Positions 7,695 through 15,118 of a DNA stretch of 25,910 bases are shown piece after piece. The stretch covers positions 1 to 25,910 of the forward strand of contig JBKOWN010000009.1 of NCBI GenBank assembly GCA_046724435.1, in the 5' to 3' direction. A program made the position numbers and the translations under genes. A model generated the notes under the pieces. That model worked only from the letters and a program-made list of their open reading frames with translations, was not told the origin of the DNA and ran no database searches. This DNA is from JALZAA01 sp046724435. Lineage in GTDB: Bacteria > Actinomycetota > Acidimicrobiia > IMCC26256 > JACDBD01. The first letter of the stretch is position 1; each line of letters opens with the position of its first letter.

Positions 7695-8246
7695 ATGGAC
7701 AGGATCACCCCGCGGGAGTTGGTCCGCCCGTCGATCGTCAACGACCGGAGCGCGTTCGATCTCCAGGCGCTGGCGTTCCTCGTAGGTGCAGTCCTCACGG
7801 GCGTCTTCGTGATCCTGTTCCTGCTGGCGTTCCTCCCGTGGCTCCTTTCCGGGGCGCTGACGGCGGCGGTCGAGAGCCTGATGCGCCAGGTCGGGTTCGC
7901 GAAGTTCACCGTCGACAGCATCGGTGACTGGGTGCTCGTCTTCGTCGTCGGCGCGGTGGCCGTTGCGATCCTCGTCGCCGCCGTCACCGCCATCGCCGGA
8001 GTCGCGAACCTCCTCTCGTACAGCTTGACGTCCCGCCGCGATCGGGGGCCCGGCACAGGGGCCCGACCGCAGGTGGCGTCCCGCGATCGTGGCGAGAACG
8101 GCGCCGCGCAGGGTCCCCTACGCGAGACCCGGCCGTACGAGGAGCGCACCGTCGACGAGCTCTACGCCGAAGCGCGGTACCGCAACATCCCCGGGCGATC
8201 GCAGATGAACAAGGCCCAGCTCATCCGGGCGCTGCGCGGGCAATAG
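7695..8246 (+). CDS. Two-helix membrane protein with C-terminal Rho_N/SAP-like domain
   Basis: About 183 residues. Two strongly hydrophobic helices lie at about 25-52 and 80-108, separated by an amphipathic stretch (LMRQVGFAKFTVDSIGDW). A charged linker leads to a C-terminal segment (about 149-181, RTVDELYAEARYRNIPGRSQ then MNKAQLIRALR). That segment matches the pattern of Rho-termination-factor N-terminal or SAP/HeH nucleic-acid-binding motifs. The membrane half resembles DUF3566-type actinobacterial proteins in layout only. The start is uncertain: ATG 7695 has AGG seven bases before it, but GTG 7659 with GCAGG before it and TACGCT at 7626-7631 as -10 is also reasonable. It follows asd by under 100 bases. 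The function is not known; tethering of nucleic acid or a ribonucleoprotein to the membrane would fit. Confidence 0.75.
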   Translation: MDRITPRELVRPSIVNDRSAFDLQALAFLVGAVLTGVFVILFLLAFLPWLLSGALTAAVESLMRQVGFAKFTVDSIGDWVLVFVVGAVAVAILVAAVTAIAGVANLLSYSLTSRRDRGPGTGARPQVASRDRGENGAAQGPLRETRPYEERTVDELYAEARYRNIPGRSQMNKAQLIRALRGQ

Positions 8247-8255
8247 CCGGTCGCG

Positions 8256-9050
8256 TCAACGCTCCGCCCGGAACTGCAGGAAGTTGCGGAGCGGCTCGTC
8301 GCTGATCGGCAGGATCCCGTGGAACGGGTAGTTCAGGCTCACGACGAGCGCGAGCGTCAGCGACACGAGCAGCGCCAGCGCCGTAAGGATCATCACGTGT
8401 GCCGCCCGGTGCTGGGTGTCGAGCACCGTGCTGACGACGAGCACCGCAAGCCCCATGATCCCCAGCATGAACACGAGCGGCCACGGGGCGGTCTCGCCCG
8501 ACGCGTTGATGAGGCGAGCGCGTGTCTCGACGACGCCGTCGAGGAGGTCGAGCGTCTTGTTGTAGGCGGCGGTTTCATCGGGAGTGGCAGGGTGGATCGT
8601 CCGCAGCGTGCTGAACATCCGCTCGAGCGTCACGTCGCCGATCCTGTCCGGCCGAGCGGTGTCGGCGAGCCTCGGGAAGCTGCGGTCGACCACGACCCGC
8701 GTGTACGCGGTGATCGCGCTGCGGAGCTGATCGCCCTCCGGGTTGGCAAAAATGCGGCTGTTCTCGTACATCGCACTGAGGTCGGCGGCCTTCGCCGCTA
8801 CCTGCTCGTTGGCCGCTCGCAGTTGGCTGTACTGGTTCACGATGACGAACGCGACGAGCACGGCGTAGATCGTCGCCAGCACCTGGACGGTGACGGCCGC
8901 CGTCGGCCCCGCGCGGTGGCGGACTTCCGGGCTCACGACGCGCCGCATCACCACGTCGAGCACGAGGTTGAACGTGACGCCGACAAGGGCGAACGTCAGG
9001 AAGAGCAGGGTCCCGTTGCCGAAGCCGATGAATGGACCGAGCGACGGCAT
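8256..9050 (-). CDS. DUF4239-like integral membrane protein
   Basis: 264 residues. Two N-terminal transmembrane segments (about 8-36 and 49-72, with TIYAVLVAFVIVNQ), a long soluble region (about 75-190) rich in Arg, Asp and Leu, then two C-terminal transmembrane segments (about 188-210 and 217-240). It ends SLNYPFHGILPISDEPLRNF, a tail typical of DUF4239 (bestrophin-like) proteins. The biochemical role of that family is unknown. Convergent with the preceding two-helix protein gene. The ATG at 9050 lies 33 bases after tRNA-Pro on the same strand. There is no strong ribosome-binding site; GTACAAC is just upstream and could be a weak -10. Confidence 0.8.
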   Translation of the reverse strand: MPSLGPFIGFGNGTLLFLTFALVGVTFNLVLDVVMRRVVSPEVRHRAGPTAAVTVQVLATIYAVLVAFVIVNQYSQLRAANEQVAAKAADLSAMYENSRIFANPEGDQLRSAITAYTRVVVDRSFPRLADTARPDRIGDVTLERMFSTLRTIHPATPDETAAYNKTLDLLDGVVETRARLINASGETAPWPLVFMLGIMGLAVLVVSTVLDTQHRAAHVMILTALALLVSLTLALVVSLNYPFHGILPISDEPLRNFLQFRAER

Positions 9051-9083
9051 GGGTGTTGTACGGACCCCCGGCGAAACGACGAA

Positions 9084-9161
9084 TGGTCGGGATGGCGGGA
9101 TTTGAACCCGCGGCCTCAGCGTCCCGAACGCTGCGCGCTAACCAAACTGCGCCACATCCCG
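9084..9161 (-). tRNA. tRNA-Pro (anticodon CGG)
   Basis: On the minus strand the cloverleaf folds without gaps. The acceptor stem is CGGGATG/CATCCCG. The D arm is GCGC-AGTTTGGTTA-GCGC. The anticodon stem is CAGCG/CGCTG around the seven-base loop TTCGGGA, giving anticodon CGG. The variable loop is AGGCC and the T arm is GCGGG-TTCAAAT-CCCGC. The discriminator is A, and CCA is encoded (9086-9084). It begins eight bases after the stop of the receiver-domain gene on the same strand, so the two may share a transcript from which the tRNA is processed. Confidence 0.96.
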
Positions 9162-9169
9162 AAGGGCGC

Positions 9170-9586
9170 TCATTGTAGGTCGGCGCTTTCCGTGGTCGGC
9201 GGGCGTGACGCGGCAGCGCGGCCGTCGCCGACCAGACGTCTGACCATGCGGCGCAGGGTGCCCGGATCGACCGGCTTCACGAGCACGGCCTCCGCCGCCG
9301 CGCGCCGGGCGAGGAAGCGGTCGGCCTCTCGGTCGAGGAGCAACAGGATCGGAACGTGCGGGAGACGTCCGCCGGACTCCTCGAGGTGCAAGTCGATCGC
9401 GACCGCGATCCCGCCCATGTTGCCGATCTGCAGGTCGAGCAGCACGAGATCGGGGTGGTGCTCGGCGACCGCGCCACGCACGTCCTGGCCCGTGGTCACT
9501 TCGATGACTTCCTGGCTCGTCGCCACGAGCGCCGTACGCACCTGGTCGCGCACCCAGCGAGCATCCGCAGCGACGAGAACCTTCAT
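9170..9586 (-). CDS. Stand-alone response-regulator receiver-domain protein
   Basis: 138 residues, one CheY-like receiver domain with no output domain. The phosphoacceptor is Asp51 in LVLLDLQIGNMGG, the acidic pocket has only Asp8 (ADARW instead of the usual acidic pair), and the conserved Lys104 is in VLVKPVDPGT. The Thr/Ser switch position after strand 4 is hydrophobic (ILLLLD), so signalling may differ from CheY. No histidine kinase is nearby. A Ser/Thr/Ala-rich tail ends the protein. The start ATG 9586 lies nine bases after TAGGTT with no Shine-Dalgarno sequence, suggesting a leaderless mRNA. The stop is eight bases before tRNA-Pro. Confidence 0.85.
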   Translation of the reverse strand: MKVLVAADARWVRDQVRTALVATSQEVIEVTTGQDVRGAVAEHHPDLVLLDLQIGNMGGIAVAIDLHLEESGGRLPHVPILLLLDREADRFLARRAAAEAVLVKPVDPGTLRRMVRRLVGDGRAAASRPPTTESADLQ

Positions 9587-9595
9587 CGGGCCAGC

Positions 9596-9601
9596 AACCT
9601 A
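9596..9601 (-). promoter_or_regulatory. Putative -10 box (TAGGTT) for the receiver gene, leaderless
   Basis: TAGGTT on the minus strand is nine bases before ATG 9586. The spacer lacks a ribosome-binding site. It faces a divergent TAGTTT box 35 bases away that serves the lipoprotein unit. Confidence 0.5.
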
Positions 9602-9635
9602 TCGGAGCCTCGAGCGGCGATTTGTCCCGGTTTGG

Positions 9636-9641
9636 TAGTTT
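9636..9641 (+). promoter_or_regulatory. Putative -10 box (TAGTTT) for the mini-ORF and lipoprotein unit
   Basis: TAGTTT (within TTTGGTAGTTT) is followed by six bases and a GTG at 9648. The predicted transcript would start at about the GTG, which is not the lipoprotein start but that of a 23-codon ORF. No convincing -35 is visible. Confidence 0.5.
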
Positions 9642-9647
9642 CCTCCG

Positions 9648-9719
9648 GTGCTCGCGACCGCGATACTCGAATCTCCAGCATCAGCGGGGCCAGTGCGACG
9701 TTGGGCAGGGCTCGCGTGA
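9648..9719 (+). CDS. Leaderless 23-codon upstream ORF coupled to the lipoprotein gene
   Basis: GTG 9648 opens 23 codons (VLATAILESP then ASAGPVRRWAGLA) and ends with TGA at 9717-9719. That stop overlaps the GTG start of the lipoprotein gene (9716-9718) in a GTGA junction. A -10 box six bases before the GTG means the transcript probably begins at this start codon. The peptide has no recognisable domain. The layout suggests translation by termination-reinitiation, the mini-ORF feeding ribosomes to the lipoprotein start. It is too short for statistical support, so conservation in relatives is the deciding test. Confidence 0.5.
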   Translation: MLATAILESPASAGPVRRWAGLA

Positions 9720-11470
9720 CCACGAGGCGAGGCGCGCTTGCGCTCGCGGTTCTGGTGCTTCTCGGCGTCGCCGCCGCGTGCGCGCCGTCACCTCCGCCGC
9801 CTCCGCCGCTTCCGCCCGTGCCCGTGCCGTGTGACGGGACTCAGACAGCGCCGTCCGGGACGAACGATCCGCTGCGGACAGGCTGGTACCCGAATCAACC
9901 GGGACTGAATCCCAACGCGGGTGGTCAGTGCGCGTTCGGTGAGCAGTGGGCGGCGCAGGTCAGCGGGCAGGTGTACGCACGGCCGGTCGTGGATCCCGGC
10001 ACAAACCTGCCGAACGGCACGCTCGTGGTCGCGACCGAGAACAACGACATCTACGGGTTCGACGCCGTCGACGGCCATCAACTGTGGACGCGCAACCTCG
10101 GTGTGCCGTGGAACTCCAGCGACATCGGCTGCTTCGACGTGGGCCAGACGGTCGGGATCACCTCCACGCCGGCGATCGACCCGGCGACGCACACCGCATA
10201 CATGACGTCCAAGAAGTATGTGGCCGGTGTCGCGACGTACCAGGCGCATGCCATCGATCTGGCTACAGGAAACGAAAAGCCGAACGTCCCTGTCACGATC
10301 CAGGGCATGGCGTCCAACGCACCGCTCGTTCCCTTCGAGCCGGCGAACCTCCTGCAGCGCCCCGGCCTTCTGTTGATGAACGGCGTCCTCTATGCCGCCT
10401 TCGGCAGTCTGTGCGACACGCCGCCCTACCGGGGCTGGGTTGTCGGCGTCAACGGAAGTACCGGCGCGGTCGCCACACGCTGGACCGACGTCACCACGTT
10501 CCCCGGGCCGAACCCGCCCGAGGTCGGGAGGCCCGGTGGCGGCATCTGGCAAGCGGGGGGCCACCTCGTCCAGGACAACGGCGACATCCTCGTCGTGAGT
10601 GGCAATGGCGACATCCCGCCGGTACCCACACCGGGGACTGCGGGTCCGGCCACCGGAGCCCTGGGCGAATCGGTCATCCGGCTGAAGGTGCTTCCCGGTG
10701 GCGCGCTGCAAGCCAGCGACTTCTGGACCCCGTGCAACGCGCAGGATCTCTCGGATAACGACCTCGACCTTGGGTCGGGCGCGCCCTTGGTGCTGCCACC
10801 GCCGTTCCCCTCCAACCTCCTCCTTGTCGTGGGCAAGGCGGCGCCTCTCTACCTGCTGAACCGAACCGACTTCGGCGGCTACCAGCAGGGAGGGGCGGGC
10901 TCGTGTCCCGACGGGACGGGGACCCCGGGCGACAAGATCGTCAGCTCGTTCTCCCCGGGCGGGATCTTCGGCGTCTGGGCGACGCCGGGTGTGTGGCCCG
11001 GCGACGGCGGGCTCATCTACCTGCCGTACCAACCGTTCCTCGGTTCGGCCAAGTTCATCGCGTACCGAGTGTCCGGTAGCGGAACGCCGCAGCTCTCGAT
11101 CGCGGGCCAGTCGAACGACGACCCGTACGGGTTCGGGTCGAGCTCGGCGATCGTCACGTCGACCGGCATGACCTCCGGCTCGGCGCTCGTGTGGATCGTC
11201 CGCCTCCCCGGCGGCGACGGGGTCGGCGCCGAGCTGCGCGCCTACGACCCCGTCCCGGTCAACGGCACCCTCACGCTGCGGGGACGGTGGTCGGTCGGCC
11301 AGGGCACGAAGTTCAACACGCCGACCGTGCAGAACGGTCGCATGTACCTCGGATCGCAAGACGGCTTCGTCCGCGCGTTCGGCGCGGTACCGCAGTCGGC
11401 GGCTGCCGCGCAGTCACCGCCTCCGCCGCCGCGGGCGAGGACGACCGAGGCGCCGGACAAGGGCGAGTAG
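9716..11470 (+). CDS. PQQ-like beta-propeller lipoprotein
   Basis: About 584 residues. The N-terminus (VTTRRGALALAVLVLLGVAAAC) is a lipoprotein-type signal with Cys22 as likely lipidation site, followed by a Pro-rich linker. The rest reads as a beta-propeller of PQQ-enzyme type. Repeats include GTLVVATENNDIYGFDAVDG then HQLWTRNL, STPAIDPATHTAYMTSKK, GVLYAAFGS, APLYLLNRTDFGGY, and the last blade MYLGSQDGFVRAFGAV. No quinoprotein catalytic residues can be assigned, so it may be a binding or scaffold protein rather than an enzyme. The C-terminus has another Pro run (about 563-567). GTG 9716 has AGGG six bases upstream and overlaps the mini-ORF stop. Secreted and membrane-anchored, substrate unknown. 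Confidence 0.85.
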   Translation: MTTRRGALALAVLVLLGVAAACAPSPPPPPPLPPVPVPCDGTQTAPSGTNDPLRTGWYPNQPGLNPNAGGQCAFGEQWAAQVSGQVYARPVVDPGTNLPNGTLVVATENNDIYGFDAVDGHQLWTRNLGVPWNSSDIGCFDVGQTVGITSTPAIDPATHTAYMTSKKYVAGVATYQAHAIDLATGNEKPNVPVTIQGMASNAPLVPFEPANLLQRPGLLLMNGVLYAAFGSLCDTPPYRGWVVGVNGSTGAVATRWTDVTTFPGPNPPEVGRPGGGIWQAGGHLVQDNGDILVVSGNGDIPPVPTPGTAGPATGALGESVIRLKVLPGGALQASDFWTPCNAQDLSDNDLDLGSGAPLVLPPPFPSNLLLVVGKAAPLYLLNRTDFGGYQQGGAGSCPDGTGTPGDKIVSSFSPGGIFGVWATPGVWPGDGGLIYLPYQPFLGSAKFIAYRVSGSGTPQLSIAGQSNDDPYGFGSSSAIVTSTGMTSGSALVWIVRLPGGDGVGAELRAYDPVPVNGTLTLRGRWSVGQGTKFNTPTVQNGRMYLGSQDGFVRAFGAVPQSAAAAQSPPPPPRARTTEAPDKGE

Positions 11471-11477
11471 CCGGGGC

Positions 11478-12659
11478 TCAGCCGACCCGGGCGGGAGCGG
11501 CGGCGAAGAGGTAGCGGCCGACCTCGGCCAGCGCGTCGAAGTCGTATACGTCGCGCGAGAGGAACGGGACGTAGGCCACCGCGGCCCTCCCCGCGCGGGC
11601 CTTCACGCCCGCGACGTGGCGACGCTCCTGCGCGGCGACCTGCCGGAAGTCGGCCAGGTTCGCGTACAGCGCGGCCAACCGTCCGGCTGACGCGGCGCCG
11701 TCGCCGTCGGCGCGCGCCAGTTCTGTCTTCTTGGCCGCAATGGTCTCCGCCCGGGCCCGCAGGCCTTGGACGCCCTCGTCGCCGAATGCGGGGTGCACGC
11801 GGTTCACGATCAACCCTTCGACGGGGATGTCGCTCTCGGCGAGACGCTCGGCGAAGAACGCGGCCTCCTCGACCGCGTCGCGGCGCGGCGAGCTGACGAT
11901 CACGAAGCTGCTGGACGGCTCGGCGAGGAGCTCGAGCACGCTGGTGGCGCGGTTTCGGAACCCCTCCTCCATCCCCTCGAAGGCGCGGAAGAACGCTACG
12001 ACGTCGTCGATGACCTCGGTGCCGACCACCTTCGACACGGTGCGCAGGAACCGTTGCACCGCCGCGCTCGCTACCCGAAGGTAGGCCCGGGTCGGCATCA
12101 TCAACAGCCGGAAGATCCGGTTGTCGAGCAGGCGGGTGAGCCGCCGGGGCGCGTCGATGAAGTCCAGCGCGTGGCGCGTCGGCGGCGTGTCCACGACGAT
12201 GAGGTCGTAGCCGCCCTGCTCGTGCAGCTCGTACAGCTTCTCCATCGCCATGTATTCCTGCGTCCCCGACAGCGCGGTCGAGATGTTGCGGTAGAAGCGG
12301 TTGTCGAGGATGCGTTCCGTCTGGTGGTCGTCGGCCGCGTACGTGGCGACCAGTTGGTCGAACGTCGACTTCGTGTCGAGCATCAGCGCCGACAGCCGGC
12401 CGCTCGGCGGGGCTTCGCCCGCCGGGTCCCAACGCCGACGTTCGATCCGGTGGGCCGTGTTCGACAGCGACTCCAGGCCGAGTGTGTTGGCAAGGCGTTT
12501 CGCGGGGTCGATGGTCACGACGACGGCGTTCCGACCCCGGCGCGCGCCTTCGACGGCGAAGACGGCCGCGACGGTCGTCTTGCCCACGCCGCCCGTGCCG
12601 CAGCACACGACGATGTGCCGATCCTCCACGATGCCGTCGAACGAAACGCCTTCGATCAT
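11478..12659 (-). CDS. Get3/ArsA-like ATPase, second of a tandem pair
   Basis: 393 residues. P-loop ATPase of the anion-transporting ATPase/Get3 family with deviant Walker A GTGGVGKTT at 21-29, VVVTIDPAKRLANTLG (switch I-like) and LIVVDTPPTRHALDF (switch II/Walker B). A helical insertion with Met-rich stretches (MAMEKLYELHE, LLMMPTRAYLRV) follows. ATG 12659 overlaps the stop of the upstream paralogue in an ATGA junction, so the pair is translationally coupled. Actinobacteria typically carry such a pair (Rv3679-Rv3680 in M. tuberculosis). The pair likely forms a heteromeric cytosolic ATPase. No arsenic genes are near, so arsenite transport is unlikely; a Get3-like client or metabolite role is the better inference. 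Confidence 0.88.
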   Translation of the reverse strand: MIEGVSFDGIVEDRHIVVCCGTGGVGKTTVAAVFAVEGARRGRNAVVVTIDPAKRLANTLGLESLSNTAHRIERRRWDPAGEAPPSGRLSALMLDTKSTFDQLVATYAADDHQTERILDNRFYRNISTALSGTQEYMAMEKLYELHEQGGYDLIVVDTPPTRHALDFIDAPRRLTRLLDNRIFRLLMMPTRAYLRVASAAVQRFLRTVSKVVGTEVIDDVVAFFRAFEGMEEGFRNRATSVLELLAEPSSSFVIVSSPRRDAVEEAAFFAERLAESDIPVEGLIVNRVHPAFGDEGVQGLRARAETIAAKKTELARADGDGAASAGRLAALYANLADFRQVAAQERRHVAGVKARAGRAAVAYVPFLSRDVYDFDALAEVGRYLFAAAPARVG

Positions 12660-13627
12660 GAAACCGTCACGCGACCCCACGACGACTCGGGCAACTCCTC
12701 GACCTGCTCCTCGAACGTGCGGGCCAGGGCGCGGATCTCGGTCGGCCCGAGCTCGGCGGTGAACAGGAACGGCAGGCGTACCTGCGGCAACGGGAGCCGC
12801 GCCGCCAGGCGATCGGCCTGCTCCTGCTGGAGCACGTACCGCTCGCGGCGGAACTCGGCTGCCGCGACGAGGTCGGCGGCTTCGCGGGGCGACACGAAGA
12901 CCCCGAGCTCGTCGGCGAGCCGCTGGACCTCGTCCACCGACGCGGGCAGGCCGGGGTCGGGGTAGCACGAGTTCACGACGACGGGCCCGAGCTGGACGCC
13001 GATGCGGTCCTCGAGCTGAAACGCGGTGTCGACGAGCTCGTTCACCGGCGTCTCCTCCGGGACGGTCACCAGCATCACCTGGCAGCGCGCCGGATCCGAG
13101 AGCATCTCGATCACATCGGTCGCCTGCTTGCTCACCGGCCCGACGCGAACCGCGTCGCCGAGGCCGCGCGGCGACAAGAGGAAGGTGACCGCGTGGCCGG
13201 CTGCGGGCGCGTCGATAATGATCAGATCGGCGGCTCGCTCGAGCTCGAGCGCCTTGACCTTGCCGAGGACGAGGATGTCCTTCATACCCGGGACCGCCGA
13301 GGACACGACCTCGAGCGCGCCCGAGCGGACCAGCCGCTTCGAGATCCGGCGCAGCCCGTGGTTCTCGAGGTAGTCGACGAGTGCCTCGTCTGGGGTGAGC
13401 GTCCGGCCGCGGATCCGCGGCGCCAGCTCCGCCTCCTCGTACCCGAGCGGCGGCCGCCCGAAGCAGGCCGCCAGCCCCGATTTGCCCTCGACCTCGACGA
13501 TCAGCACGCTCAGGCCGGCGTCGGCGGCGGCGGCGGCCAGGGTCGCAGTCACCGTCGTCTTCCCGACCCCGCCCTTACCCGCAACGATCATGACGCGAGC
13601 GGAGGAACAAAAACGCGCCAGGTCCAT
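12656..13627 (-). CDS. Get3/ArsA-like ATPase, first of a tandem pair
   Basis: 323 residues. Deviant Walker A AGKGGVGKTT at about 16-25, with VLIVEVEGKSGLAACFG after it and LIIIDAPAAGHAVTFLLSP as switch II. It is shorter than its downstream partner. ATG 13627 is chosen over ATG 13633: a TAGGCT box lies eight bases before 13627, and MDLARFCSSARVMIVAGKGG matches the short N-termini of the group. The gene is divergent from the NfeD-type gene, and the two share overlapping -10 elements. The synteny of two ATPases close to a WhiB gene recalls the mycobacterial Rv3679-Rv3680-whiB4 region, although the NfeD gene intervenes here. Confidence 0.88.
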   Translation of the reverse strand: MDLARFCSSARVMIVAGKGGVGKTTVTATLAAAAADAGLSVLIVEVEGKSGLAACFGRPPLGYEEAELAPRIRGRTLTPDEALVDYLENHGLRRISKRLVRSGALEVVSSAVPGMKDILVLGKVKALELERAADLIIIDAPAAGHAVTFLLSPRGLGDAVRVGPVSKQATDVIEMLSDPARCQVMLVTVPEETPVNELVDTAFQLEDRIGVQLGPVVVNSCYPDPGLPASVDEVQRLADELGVFVSPREAADLVAAAEFRRERYVLQQEQADRLAARLPLPQVRLPFLFTAELGPTEIRALARTFEEQVEELPESSWGRVTVS

Positions 13628-13635
13628 GCGCATCC

Positions 13636-13641
13636 AGCCTA
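13636..13641 (-). promoter_or_regulatory. Putative -10 box (TAGGCT) for the ATPase pair
   Basis: Minus-strand TAGGCT is eight bases before ATG 13627, without a ribosome-binding site between them. It overlaps the + strand TAGAAC box at the shared CTAG core. Confidence 0.5.
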
Positions 13642-13645
13642 GAAC
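13640..13645 (+). promoter_or_regulatory. Putative weak -10 box (TAGAAC) for the NfeD-type gene
   Basis: TAGAAC is seven bases before ATG 13653. It lacks the final T of TAnnnT, so it is weaker than the opposing box. The two boxes overlap by two bases. Confidence 0.35.
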
Positions 13646-13652
13646 CGCTCAC

Positions 13653-15089
13653 ATGCGAACATTCGCCCGGCGCCTCGCCGTCGTCGCCTGCCTCGTGACC
13701 GCGGCGGCGATCCTGGTCAGCGACGTCGCGTGGGGCGGTCCGGCGCAGGCGACGCCCCGGCGCAATGGCATCGACGTGGTGAAGGTCGACGGCTTGGTCG
13801 ATCCACCGACGGAGTCGCTGGTGCGCGACGCGATCCACCGGGCGAACCAGCGCCGATCGACCATGATCGTGCTCCAGCTGGACTCCGGCGGCGCGGTCGA
13901 CGTCGACGTCGAGCCGCTGCTGCGCGAGGTCCGCGCGTCGCGAGTGCCGGTCGTGGTGTGGGTGGGACCTTCGGGCGCGAAGGCGAAGGGTGCCGCCACG
14001 CTGCTCGCCGAGTCGGCGCCGGTGCTGTCCGTCTCGTCGGGCTCGAGCATCGGTCCCGCCGACCCGTTGCGGCTCGACCAGCCCGGCGCCACGAACAGGC
14101 GTGCCGTGACCGACCAGCTCGCGACCCTCGCCGTCAGCTGGAGCCGCGACGGCCCGGGCGCGCGGCGGCTGGCGGTCGAGAACCTCTCGGCGGACGCCGC
14201 CCACCGCGCCGGCGCTATCAATGCGGTCGAGCCCACCGTCGGCGAGCTGATCGTGTCGCTCGATGGGCGGGCGGTCCCGACCGCGGCCGGGCCGAAGCTC
14301 CTGTCGACGGCCACGGTCGTCGGCCAGGGCCTCGGTCGTCGCCGCCAGCCCAACCAGGAGGTGCGCTTCGACCGGCTCGACATCGGCAACCAGCTGCTGC
14401 ACACCCTGATCAGCCCGTCGATCGCCTACCTGCTGTTCGTCGCCGGCTTGGCGTTGATGGTGTTCGAGTTCTACACCTGCGGGATCGGGCTGGCCGGCCT
14501 GGCCGGCGCCGCCGCGCTCATCGGTGCGCTGGTCGGCTTCTCGCATCTCCCGGTCGCGTGGTGGGCCGCCGCGTTGTTGATCCTGGCCGTCTTCGGCTTC
14601 TCGGTCGACGTGCAAGCGGGCGGTCTCGGGGTCTGGACGTTCATCGGGGGCGGGGCGCTCGTGGCCGGGTCGCTCACCCTGTACAGCGGTGACGCCCGCC
14701 TCAACCCGCCGTGGTGGGTGCTCGGCATCGTCATCGTCGGCACGGCGCTCTTCATGCTCGGCGCGATGACCGCGGTGGTCCGCTCGCGCTTCTCCACGCC
14801 GACGATCGGGCGCGAAGGAATCGTCGGCGAGGAGGGCAAAGCGGAGGTCGACGTGGCGCCGGACGGCGTCGTCGTCATCCAGGGCGCCCGGTGGCGCGCC
14901 CGCACGAACCGGGCCACGCCGATCGACGCCGGCGATCGGGTGCGTGTCGTCGCCGTCGAGGGACTCGTGCTCGAAGTCGAGCCCGAGGAAGGCGGCGCAC
15001 GCGACTACCGCGACCGGAGTGGCCGGCGGAGCCGTGCCCGTGGCCGTGCTCCCGGTGACGGCGGCGGAGACAGCGGGGACGAGGCCTAG
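13653..15089 (+). CDS. NfeD-family membrane protein with degenerate ClpP-like protease domain
   Basis: 478 residues. A signal-like segment (1-33) is followed by a ClpP-class domain (about 38-200), four to five transmembrane segments (about 256-375) and a C-terminal NfeD OB-fold (about 382-444, TIGREGIVGEEGKAEVDV and GVVVIQGARWRAR). In active long NfeD proteins the nucleophile region reads like GARAxSAGT. Here it is GAKAKGAAT, so the Ser is Gly113. The catalytic Lys region is also altered (NRRAVTDQ). The protein is therefore predicted to be protease-dead, with binding or scaffolding duties in the membrane. The last 30 residues are Arg/Gly/Asp-rich and disordered. Divergent from the Get3-like pair; long NfeD genes are usually paired with a stomatin gene, which is absent here. 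Confidence 0.85.
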   Translation: MRTFARRLAVVACLVTAAAILVSDVAWGGPAQATPRRNGIDVVKVDGLVDPPTESLVRDAIHRANQRRSTMIVLQLDSGGAVDVDVEPLLREVRASRVPVVVWVGPSGAKAKGAATLLAESAPVLSVSSGSSIGPADPLRLDQPGATNRRAVTDQLATLAVSWSRDGPGARRLAVENLSADAAHRAGAINAVEPTVGELIVSLDGRAVPTAAGPKLLSTATVVGQGLGRRRQPNQEVRFDRLDIGNQLLHTLISPSIAYLLFVAGLALMVFEFYTCGIGLAGLAGAAALIGALVGFSHLPVAWWAAALLILAVFGFSVDVQAGGLGVWTFIGGGALVAGSLTLYSGDARLNPPWWVLGIVIVGTALFMLGAMTAVVRSRFSTPTIGREGIVGEEGKAEVDVAPDGVVVIQGARWRARTNRATPIDAGDRVRVVAVEGLVLEVEPEEGGARDYRDRSGRRSRARGRAPGDGGGDSGDEA

Positions 15090-15118
15090 CGGAGCGGAAA
15101 TTCTGCGCGTTTCGGGCC

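Noticed and set aside
12660..12968. N-terminal extension of the second ATPase
   Set aside because: Arg/Pro/Gly-rich shadow of the upstream ATPase gene; the ATGA junction at 12656-12659 gives the real start.
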